DNA from: an uncultured Clostridia bacterium
Lineage (GTDB): Bacteria; Bacillota; Clostridia; Christensenellales; Borkfalkiaceae
DNA length: 12,513 nucleotides
NCBI GenBank assembly: GCA_959605945.1
Contig: CAUHGY010000053.1
Location: 1-12,513, forward strand
Direction of reading: 5' to 3'
Below, one piece after another: positions 1 to 6,028 of the stretch; position 1 is the stretch's first letter, and every line of letters starts with the position of its first letter. Under the pieces are notes generated by a model, which saw only the letters and a list, made by a program, of their open reading frames with translations, had not been told where the DNA came from and made no database searches. The translations under genes were made by a program, and so were the position numbers.

Positions 1-85
1 TGATTTTGATTTGTAAGAAGTTTATCCTTACAGTTTAAGTATGTGCGGCAAACGGCATATTATTCATAAAATTCAAAGGTAAATA

Positions 86-919
86 ATGGCAGATAATTTA
101 AAAGAACTATTAAGAAAGCACGGTTTTGCTTTCAAAAAGGCATATGGACAAAATTTTTTAACCGATACGGCACTGCTTGACGAAATAGCGGCAGCCGGAG
201 TATCTGCCGGTGAAAATGTTCTGGAAATAGGCTGCGGCGCCGGCGCATTGACCGCAGCGCTTTGCCGCAGAGCGAAAAAAGTGCTCGGATATGAAATAGA
301 TTTAAAGCTTAAACCGATTCTTGACGACGCTCTTTCAGATCTGAAAAACGTTGAAATTATTTATAAAGACATAATGAAAGAAAAGATTTCAGATGTTGAA
401 AGGAGGCTCGGCGGCGAATATGTTATGGCGGCGAATTTGCCTTATTACATAACCACTCCGATCATTATGGAATTTTTGGAAAAATCAAGCCGACTTAAAG
501 CGATGGTCATAATGGTACAGGAAGAAGTTGCAAAAAGACTTGCCGCAAAAGCCGGAACTTCCGATTACGGAGCAATAACCGTGGGAATTAATTTGCGCGG
601 CGATGCCGAAATTATTAAAAAAGTACCGCGCGAAATGTTTACTCCCGCACCGAATGTAGATTCTGCGGTTGTCAAAATAACCATAGACAAGGGAAGATTT
701 TTGTCGGCGGATTTAAAGAAAGTCAGAGAGCTTGTCCGCTGCGGCTTTTCGAGCAGAAGAAAAACTCTTGCCAACAATATAATTAATTTTTACAAAATCG
801 AAAGAAAATCTGCCGAAAGCGCACTTGCCGAAGCGGGGATCGACGTTGCGGCCCGCGGCGAAACGCTTACGGCGGCGCAATACGTCAGACTTGCGGAGAT
901 TTTGTACGGAGAAATATGA
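86..919 (+). CDS. rsmA: 16S rRNA (adenine(1518)-N(6)/adenine(1519)-N(6))-dimethyltransferase RsmA (KsgA)
   Basis: This 277-residue protein dimethylates two adjacent adenines in the 3' terminal hairpin of 16S rRNA, using SAM, during late 30S maturation. The Rossmann methyltransferase motifs are all visible: GQNFLTD at 21-27, the SAM-binding loop EIGCGAG at 47-53, an acidic ribose contact at E70 (GYEID), D95 after strand 3, and the catalytic NLPYYITTP at 117-125. The C-terminal part carries the family's SSRRKTL-N motif. Length is normal for the family. ATG 86 is preceded by a modest AAAGGT site at 75-80. The stop overlaps the rdgB start (ATGA), so the two are probably translationally coupled. 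It is the first gene of a four-gene cluster; its promoter would lie in or before the first 85 bases and is not clear. Confidence 0.97.
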   Translation: MADNLKELLRKHGFAFKKAYGQNFLTDTALLDEIAAAGVSAGENVLEIGCGAGALTAALCRRAKKVLGYEIDLKLKPILDDALSDLKNVEIIYKDIMKEKISDVERRLGGEYVMAANLPYYITTPIIMEFLEKSSRLKAMVIMVQEEVAKRLAAKAGTSDYGAITVGINLRGDAEIIKKVPREMFTPAPNVDSAVVKITIDKGRFLSADLKKVRELVRCGFSSRRKTLANNIINFYKIERKSAESALAEAGIDVAARGETLTAAQYVRLAEILYGEI

Positions 920-1485
920 AAAGAAAAATCGTTTTAGCCAGTTCCAACAAGGCAAAATTGAAAGAGATAAGACAGATACTCGACGGCTACGAAGTGTTTT
1001 CGTGCAAAGAACTCGGTTTTGACGGAGAAATCGAAGAAAACGGCAGCACTTTTTATGAGAACGCGCTTATAAAAGCCAGAACTGTCAGCGATGCGCTGGG
1101 GCTGCCGGCGCTTGCAGACGACAGCGGCATTTGCGTCGATGCGCTGGGCGGTGCGCCCGGTATTTACAGCGCAAGATACGCGGGAGACGGCATTGACGCG
1201 CATAACAACGAGCTGCTACTCAGAAACATGGCGGATAAAAGCGACAGGAAGGCAAAATTCGTCTGTTGCATGGTTTATTATAAACCTGGCGGAGAAATAA
1301 TAACTGCCACCGGCGAAACGTTCGGAAAAATTCTTTACGAACCGCAGGGTGAAAACGGTTTCGGCTATGATCCGTTGTTTTACAGCGACGATCTCCGTAA
1401 AAGTCTGGGAGTTGCTTCGGCCGAAGAGAAAAACTCGGTCAGCCACCGCAGCAGAGCGCTGGCAAAACTTAAAGAACTGCTGTGA
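916..1485 (+). CDS. rdgB: XTP/dITP diphosphatase (non-canonical purine NTP pyrophosphatase, RdgB/HAM1)
   Basis: This 189-residue HAM1-family enzyme hydrolyses dITP, XTP and ITP to monophosphates plus pyrophosphate, keeping deaminated purines out of DNA and RNA. Visible motifs are the N-terminal phosphate-binding ASSNKAK (8-14), the FYENALIKA helix (47-55), the metal-binding and catalytic ADDSG (67-71), the base-recognition FGYDP (149-153) and SHRSRAL (176-182). Length matches the family. The ATG overlaps the rsmA stop by 4 nt and the gene's own stop overlaps the next start (GTGA), so expression is tied to both neighbours. In many Firmicutes rdgB is likewise followed by a YfcE-type phosphodiesterase. 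Confidence 0.97.
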   Translation: MKRKIVLASSNKAKLKEIRQILDGYEVFSCKELGFDGEIEENGSTFYENALIKARTVSDALGLPALADDSGICVDALGGAPGIYSARYAGDGIDAHNNELLLRNMADKSDRKAKFVCCMVYYKPGGEIITATGETFGKILYEPQGENGFGYDPLFYSDDLRKSLGVASAEEKNSVSHRSRALAKLKELL

Positions 1486-1937
1486 AAAGCATAATCATTG
1501 TTTCCGACGCGCACGGAAATATCGGAGCTCTCGAACGGCTTTATCCGCTGATGAAAGAAAACGACGTTACCGTTCATCTGGGGGATTATTGTTCCGATAT
1601 CTTGCCGTTTCCGAATATTAGGGAACTTTATACCGTCAAGGGCAATTGCGACGGCGGCGGCGAAGAAAGAGTGATAGACGTTGACGGCATGAAAATTCTG
1701 CTGACGCACGGCAACGTTTACGGTGTGAAAAATTCGCTTTTAAAACTTTATCTGCGGGCGAAAGAACTTAATGTCGGCGCGGTGTTTTACGGGCATACGC
1801 ACAGGGCGGACGTAACGGTAAAAGACGGCATAACTTTTATTAATCCCGGAAGTCTGGCACGTTTCGGGGAACAATCTTATTGTTATGCTGCCGTGCACGG
1901 GGGCAGAATAACGGCAAAAATCGTAAAATTGAATTAA
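1482..1937 (+). CDS. Metallophosphoesterase, YfcE/MJ0936 family
   Basis: This 151-residue calcineurin-like phosphodiesterase is predicted to be cytosolic and to use two divalent metals, typically Mn2+. The metal ligands are all present: D9 and H11 (SDAHGN), D35 (GDYCSD), N55 (GNCD), H76 (LTHG), and H105 and H107 (GHTH). The C-terminal NPGSL is also typical. Family members hydrolyse model phosphodiesters in vitro and their physiological substrate is generally unknown, so none is assigned here. Start is GTG at 1482, overlapping the rdgB stop; no later Met is compatible with the first strand and the DxH motif. It sits inside the rsmA-rdgB-cysK cluster. Confidence 0.93.
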   Translation: MKSIIIVSDAHGNIGALERLYPLMKENDVTVHLGDYCSDILPFPNIRELYTVKGNCDGGGEERVIDVDGMKILLTHGNVYGVKNSLLKLYLRAKELNVGAVFYGHTHRADVTVKDGITFINPGSLARFGEQSYCYAAVHGGRITAKIVKLN

Positions 1938-1949
1938 AAAGGCAAAATT

Positions 1950-2888
1950 ATGAAAATTTACGACGGAATAGACAGCTTAATAGGCGGAACTCCGCTTTTG
2001 AAAGCATGCAATCTGATGAAAGACCAATCTCTTAAAGCAAATCTTTTGTTAAAACTCGAATATCTTAATCCGGCGGGTAGCGTCAAAGACCGTGCGGCTA
2101 TGTTCATGCTGAACGACGCCGAAAAGCGCGGGCTGATTTCCAAGGGCGCCACCGTCATAGAGCCGACCAGCGGAAATACCGGCATCGGCCTTGCGGCGCT
2201 TTGCGCGCGCAGAGGATATGAAATTATTCTCACCATGCCGGATACTATGAGCACCGAACGAAGAAATCTGTTGAAAGCTTATGGGGCAAAAGTCGTTTTG
2301 ACCGACGGAAAAGAAGGAATGAGCGGAGCTATCAGAAAAGCCGAAGAACTTCATAAAAACATTCCCAACAGCTTTATTCCTTCTCAGTTTGAAAATCCCG
2401 CGAACGTTGATGCCCATTACCGTACGACGGGGCCGGAAATATGGAAAGACACTGACGGCAAAGTCGATGTTTTCGTTGCCGGCGTCGGTTCGGGCGGCAC
2501 GGTGAGCGGTACGGGGAGATTTCTTAAAGAGAAAAATGCAAAAGTGCATATATGCGCTGTGGAACCTATGAGTTCTCCGCTCATTTCCGAAGGTTTTTCC
2601 GGAGCACATAAAATACAGGGGATAGGGGCGAATTTCATCCCCGCAAATCTCGATCGAAACGTTATCGACAGCATTGTAACCGTTTCCGACGAAGACGCAT
2701 TCCGCTATGCCCGCCTGATTGCGAAAAAAGAAGGAATACTTGTAGGGATATCGTCCGGGGCGGCTGTCGCGGCGGCGGCGGAACTTTGCAAAAAGGACGA
2801 ATTTGCCGGAAAAAATATTGTGGCGCTTCTTCCCGATACGGGTGACAGATATCTTTCTACAGAGCTCTTTTCACAAGATAATAATTAA
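1950..2888 (+). CDS. cysK: Cysteine synthase A (O-acetylserine sulfhydrylase)
   Basis: This 312-residue PLP enzyme of fold type II makes cysteine from O-acetylserine and sulfide in the cytosol. The Schiff-base lysine is K46 in GSVKDRA. The substrate loop TSGNTG is at 73-78, the PLP phosphate cradle GSGGT at 180-184, the IQGIGA segment at 222-227, and the GISSG that contacts the pyridine ring at 266-270. Length fits CysK/CysM. The AGVGSGGT and IQGIGANFIP segments favour CysK over cystathionine beta-synthase-like paralogues. AAAGG at 1938-1942 lies 7 nt before ATG, and the gene starts 12 nt after the phosphodiesterase stop, so it is probably co-transcribed. No T-box or S-box leader precedes it. 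A repeat cluster follows at 2900-2949. Confidence 0.95.
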   Translation: MKIYDGIDSLIGGTPLLKACNLMKDQSLKANLLLKLEYLNPAGSVKDRAAMFMLNDAEKRGLISKGATVIEPTSGNTGIGLAALCARRGYEIILTMPDTMSTERRNLLKAYGAKVVLTDGKEGMSGAIRKAEELHKNIPNSFIPSQFENPANVDAHYRTTGPEIWKDTDGKVDVFVAGVGSGGTVSGTGRFLKEKNAKVHICAVEPMSSPLISEGFSGAHKIQGIGANFIPANLDRNVIDSIVTVSDEDAFRYARLIAKKEGILVGISSGAAVAAAAELCKKDEFAGKNIVALLPDTGDRYLSTELFSQDNN

Positions 2889-2899
2889 TGATATTTAGC

Positions 2900-2949
2900 T
2901 TGTGCAATATATTGCGCAACCTATTGCATAATTTAAGCGGCGCAATAAA
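2900..2949. repeat. Cluster of four ATTGC/GCAAT half-sites 3' of cysK
   Basis: A 20-bp near-palindrome lies at 2900-2919 (TTGTGCAATA then TATTGCGCAA; one of ten pairs is mismatched, and it would be a G-U pair in RNA). It is followed by another TATTGC at 2922-2927 and an inverted GCAATA at 2942-2947, which can pair with each other across a 14-nt loop. Four copies of a 5-bp word in 43 bp suggest a protein-binding cluster or an RNA fold. No regulator can be assigned, and the AT-rich composition raises the chance of coincidence. Confidence 0.4.
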
Positions 2950-2976
2950 TTTTCAGGATACATAATATATTTATGT

Positions 2977-3107
2977 TATAATGTTATCTGCTGTGTCAGA
3001 GACGGATCAGCGCTTAATTATTTCAAAAGAGCAGGATAAACGGGAGAAATACAATAATAAAATTTTAAAATCAAAAACCGCCCGTAAACGGGCGGTCCGA
3101 TTTTTTC
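2977..3107 (+). ncRNA. Possible small RNA unit between cysK and rpmB
   Basis: A perfect -10 hexamer TATAAT lies at 2977-2982, implying a start near 2989. A strong hairpin followed by CCGATTTTTT ends near 3107, giving a putative RNA of about 118 nt. No ORF with a start and ribosome binding site is present in this span. The weakness is that no good -35 is found 16-18 nt upstream of the TATAAT, and the T-run lies 4 nt past the stem. The stretch could equally be a long 3' untranslated region of cysK ending at a shared terminator. No known RNA family is recognised. Confidence 0.2.
3066..3107 (-). terminator. Intrinsic terminator of rpmB, probably bidirectional
   Basis: A perfect 8-bp stem (ACCGCCCG at 3077-3084, CGGGCGGT at 3089-3096) closes a 4-nt TAAA loop. 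Read on the - strand it is followed immediately by TTTTTGATTTT, the classical form, and it lies about 30 nt beyond the rpmB stop. On the + strand it is followed by CCGATTTTTT, so it may also end transcription arriving from cysK. Confidence 0.85.
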
Positions 3108-3127
3108 GTAACTAACGCAAAATATTT

Positions 3128-3319
3128 TTAAGCTCTTTCTACTTTGCCGCTTTTTAAGCATCTGGCGCAGACATATTCTTTGCTGACGGTTCCGTTTGCG
3201 TTCTTTATGCTTACTTTCTGAAGATTGGCTTCGTAAGACTTCGGGGTTTTACGGTTGGAGTGACTGACCAGGTTGCCCGAAAGTTTGCCTTTTCCGCACA
3301 CACTGCAAATTTTGCTCAT
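3128..3319 (-). CDS. rpmB: Large ribosomal subunit protein bL28
   Basis: This 63-residue basic protein of the 50S subunit is the normal length for bL28. It has the zinc-ribbon type of L28: a Cys pair in CSVCGKG near the N terminus and CARC near the C terminus, with the family's SHSNRKTPKSYEANLQKV segment between. ATG at 3319 is preceded by a strong AAGGAGG (3335-3329, 9-nt spacing), as expected for a highly expressed ribosomal protein. It is encoded alone on the - strand and ends at the hairpin at 3077-3096. Its position next to a divergent asp23-fakA pair is conserved in Bacillus and clostridia. Its promoter must lie within about 3340-3470; no single strong candidate stands out on the - strand. 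Confidence 0.96.
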   Translation of the reverse strand: MSKICSVCGKGKLSGNLVSHSNRKTPKSYEANLQKVSIKNANGTVSKEYVCARCLKSGKVERA

Positions 3320-3474
3320 ATAAAAATTCCTCCTTGGGAAACAGTTAATTTTTTGACAACCAATACTCTATCATATTATTTTGTAAAAAGCAAGAAATTT
3401 TCGGCGAAATTCTCAAAATTTTTACTTAAAACCGTATTATGAAAGAAAAATTTTAAATTAAACAACTTAAAGGG

Positions 3475-3503
3475 TTGCAAAATGGGCATAAATATTGTAA
3501 AAT
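3475..3503 (+). promoter_or_regulatory. Sigma-A promoter of asp23-fakA
   Basis: TTGCAA (3475-3480) and TAAAAT (3498-3503) are separated by exactly 17 nt. The -10 matches consensus at five of six positions and the -35 at four of six. Transcription would start near 3510, giving a leader of about 20 nt before ATG 3530, which has AGGA at 3521-3524. Confidence 0.6.
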
Positions 3504-3529
3504 AAAAATATCGTATAGCGAGGATAGAA

Positions 3530-3880
3530 ATGCCTGCGAAAACAAATAATATTTACGGAAAAATATCAATAACCAACGGCAGTATAGCGCGTTTTGTTTC
3601 ATACGTCGCTATGGATTGTTACGGCATAGTGGAATTTGTGCCGCAGAACATTTTCGATGCCGTGATCGGATTTTTTAAATTCGGTTCTGAAGGAAGAGGC
3701 GTCAAAGTACGTTCCGCAGGGGACCGGATTTTTATAGATATTTCCGTTATTGTAAAGTACGGCGTTTCCATCAAAGCGGTTGTTGAAGCCCTTAAAGAGT
3801 CTGTAAAATATAAAGTGGAGCGTTTTACGGGTATGCTTGTGGATACCATCAACGTGAACGTCGTGGGCGTCAAGCAATAA
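3530..3880 (+). CDS. Asp23/Gls24 family protein (YloU-like)
   Basis: This 116-residue cytosolic protein belongs to the Asp23/Gls24 (DUF322) family. It opens with GKISITNGSIARFVSYVAMD and ends with the characteristic block VIVKYGVSI at about 73-81, followed by a helix and the terminal strand VDTINVNVVGV at 103-113. The size matches the short B. subtilis YloU type rather than longer stress-type Asp23 proteins. No transmembrane segment or signal peptide is seen. The biochemical role of YloU is unsettled; Asp23 in Staphylococcus associates with the envelope. It sits 41 nt upstream of fakA in the same direction, the conserved yloU-yloV pairing, so the two are probably co-transcribed from the promoter at 3475-3503. 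Confidence 0.92.
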   Translation: MPAKTNNIYGKISITNGSIARFVSYVAMDCYGIVEFVPQNIFDAVIGFFKFGSEGRGVKVRSAGDRIFIDISVIVKYGVSIKAVVEALKESVKYKVERFTGMLVDTINVNVVGVKQ

Positions 3881-3921
3881 CGAAATAAATAGTTTTTTCT
3901 CTCGGTTCGGAGTTATATATT

Positions 3922-5550
3922 ATGCAAAAAACGATAAACGGGGCAATGCTGAAGTCGATGATTCTGACTGCGGCAAAACTCCTTGAAATAAACAGGGTAA
4001 ACGTAGATTCGCTCAACGTTTTCCCCGTTCCCGACGGCGATACGGGAACAAATATGTCGCTTACCCTCCAGTCTGCAGTCAAAGAAATGTTAGCTTGCAC
4101 AAGCAATTCCGTCTCGGCGGTTGCCGATGCGGTCTCTAAAGGAGCGCTCCGCGGCGCGCGCGGAAACTCCGGCGTCATACTTTCGCAGGTTTTAAGAGGG
4201 TTTTGCAACACCGTAAAAAACGCACAGGAAATCGATACGAAGCTGTTTGCGCAGGCGCTGAAATCGGGCGCCGAAGTTGCTTACGGCGCGGTATCGAAAC
4301 CGCAGGAAGGCACTATGCTGACGGTGGCGAGAATGGTTGCCGAACACGCCGTCTCCGTACGCGGTAAACATAAAGATTTTGAAACTTTTCTTCCTGAAAT
4401 TATAAATAAAGGCAATTATGCGGTTGAACTGACCCCGTCTCTTCTTCCGGTTCTCAAAAAAGCCGGCGTTGTAGATGCGGGCGGTAAAGGGCTGATGTGC
4501 CTTTACGAAGGCATGTATAAGGCCGTTATGGGCGAAACCGTCGGCGGGGATATTGTGCTTCCGGACGCCAAATCTGCCGAGACGGCGATGGAACATGCCG
4601 ACATTATGAGCCTCGGCAGCATAGAATTTGCCTATTGCACGGAATTTTTTATTATAAATCTGGATAAAAAAACCACGCTTGCCGACATCGAGAAGCTGCG
4701 CGAAAAACTGATGACGATAGGCGACTGCGTTATCGTTATCGGCGATCTGGAACTTGTCAAAGTGCACGTTCATACCAACAAACCGGGCGTTGCGCTTACG
4801 GAAGCACTGAAGCTCGGCGAGCTGGATAAACTGAAAATCGAGAACATGCTCGAACAAAACCGCGCTCTTATAAAGAAATATGAGGCGGAGAAGAAAGAAA
4901 TGGGCATGGTTTCGGTTTCGGCAGGAGACGGTCTTTTAAGTATCTTCAAAGACCTGATGGTGGATTATATAATCGACGGCGGCCAGTCGATGAACCCGTC
5001 CGCAAGCGACATAGCGGATGCCGTTCAGCGCGTCAACGCCGAAAACGTTTTCGTATTCCCTAACAACAAAAACATCATACTTGCGGCAGAACAGGCAAAA
5101 TCGCTTGTCGAAAACAGGACTATACACGTAATTCCCACCAAAAACGTGCCGCAGGGTTTTGCGGCGGCGCTTGCTTTTAACCCCGAACTTTCGGTGGATG
5201 AAAACAAAACCAATATGATTCATGCCATGGATTCCGTTACGGTCGGCCAGGTGACGCACGCAGTCAGAAATACCAGGATAGACGGTTTTGAACTTAAAGT
5301 CGGCGACTTTATCGGTTTGGATAATAAAAAAATTCTTGCTAAAGGGAATAATACCGAAAAAGTTACTATCGACCTGATCGAGCGGCTGCGCAGCGGCGAA
5401 GAGCTGATTACCCTTTATTACGGGGCAGACGTAAAGGAAGATGAAGCAAACGCTCTTGTGGAAAAAATAAAGGAAAAGTACCCCGAATGTGACGTTGATA
5501 TTCATTACGGCGGTCAACCGATATATTATTATTATATATCATTGGAATAG
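3922..5550 (+). CDS. fakA: Fatty acid kinase catalytic subunit FakA (DAK2/DhaL domain, YloV-like)
   Basis: This 542-residue three-domain protein is predicted to phosphorylate fatty acids held by a FakB (DegV) partner, feeding exogenous fatty acids into phospholipid synthesis. The N-terminal DhaL kinase domain (about 1-200) carries the Mg-ATP site VPDGDTGTNM with D38 and D40, plus GALRGARGNSGVILSQ at 74-89. The middle domain has C239, H282 and H284 (VKVHVHTN), the positions expected for the structural zinc of FakA. The C-terminal third is the FakB-docking, DegV-like region. ATG 3922 has GGAG at 3909-3912. A terminator follows at 5559-5589, so recG is probably not in this unit. A DegV protein at 9814-10662 is a candidate partner. 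Assignment is by family motifs and synteny. Confidence 0.92.
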   Translation: MQKTINGAMLKSMILTAAKLLEINRVNVDSLNVFPVPDGDTGTNMSLTLQSAVKEMLACTSNSVSAVADAVSKGALRGARGNSGVILSQVLRGFCNTVKNAQEIDTKLFAQALKSGAEVAYGAVSKPQEGTMLTVARMVAEHAVSVRGKHKDFETFLPEIINKGNYAVELTPSLLPVLKKAGVVDAGGKGLMCLYEGMYKAVMGETVGGDIVLPDAKSAETAMEHADIMSLGSIEFAYCTEFFIINLDKKTTLADIEKLREKLMTIGDCVIVIGDLELVKVHVHTNKPGVALTEALKLGELDKLKIENMLEQNRALIKKYEAEKKEMGMVSVSAGDGLLSIFKDLMVDYIIDGGQSMNPSASDIADAVQRVNAENVFVFPNNKNIILAAEQAKSLVENRTIHVIPTKNVPQGFAAALAFNPELSVDENKTNMIHAMDSVTVGQVTHAVRNTRIDGFELKVGDFIGLDNKKILAKGNNTEKVTIDLIERLRSGEELITLYYGADVKEDEANALVEKIKEKYPECDVDIHYGGQPIYYYYISLE

Positions 5551-5558
5551 AAACCGTT

Positions 5559-5589
5559 GGGGAAAGAGAAATCTTTCCCTTGTTTTTTT
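5559..5589 (+). terminator. Intrinsic terminator after fakA
   Basis: An 8-bp perfect stem (GGGAAAGA at 5560-5567, TCTTTCCC at 5572-5579), extended by a G-T pair, is closed by a GAAA tetraloop (5568-5571). It is followed by TTGTTTTTTT. It begins 9 nt after the fakA stop. Confidence 0.9.
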
Positions 5590-6028
5590 ATGCTGCGGCA
5601 AGCGAGAGAAAATCGGATTTCCGGCATTTATTTGACGGACGGCAGACAGAAAAACAATTCGCGGAAGTTTGTTCAGAGACTCGGGGGAGAACGTTTTTCA
5701 TCGCCGTATGATCAACGGAACCTCTGCGCGGCGGCGCTAAAATACGTTTGGATTTTTGCATTTTAAGAAACGGTTTTTAAGACAATGCATCAGAAAGTCT
5801 CTGTTAATCAAAAAGCTTTTGCTTGCGGGCGAGCGGACGATGCGCTGCCGCGGAAAACGAACCGATATGATTTTATTGTTTCATAATATATAAACGGAAT
5901 TCCGAAGGAAACTGCCGCTTTATGTCATACCGTATCCGACGGAGCCGTGTTTAACAATGTTGCCGTGCGGAGAAAGAGAGTGAACGCAGTTTAAATTATT
6001 GCATATTTTGTGCGGGCGGATCAGACAA
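5590..6028 (+). other. Gene-poor stretch between fakA and recG
   Basis: About 440 bases lie between the fakA terminator and recG. Open frames in it are short (the longest + frame, ending near 5766, starts inside the terminator hairpin), lack ribosome binding sites and encode no recognisable domain. A perfect 10-bp palindrome CGGAATTCCG is at 5895-5904, just after an AT-rich TATATAAA patch (5887-5894) that could be a -10 region for recG but has no convincing -35. In B. subtilis this position between yloV and recG holds sdaAB-sdaAA; nothing resembling them is seen here. A leader, an unrecognised small RNA or decayed coding DNA all remain possible. Confidence 0.6.

Noticed and set aside
1..85. 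Possible promoter TTGATT/TACAGT (6-34) and a TGTAAG/CTTACA hairpin (12-32) upstream of rsmA
   Set aside because: The -10 match is poor, the hairpin overlaps it, and the upstream gene is outside the window, so neither is secure.
3353..3382. TTGACA on the + strand between rpmB and asp23
   Set aside because: The nearest -10-like TATTAT is only 15 nt away and the start would lie far from asp23; the 3475-3503 promoter fits better.
5557..5766. 69-codon open frame after fakA
   Set aside because: It starts with TTG inside the fakA terminator hairpin, lacks a ribosome binding site and shows no protein-like pattern.
5999..6028. RecG start at TTG 5999
   Set aside because: No ribosome binding site precedes it, while GGGCGGA is well placed before ATG 6029, where RecG homologues begin.
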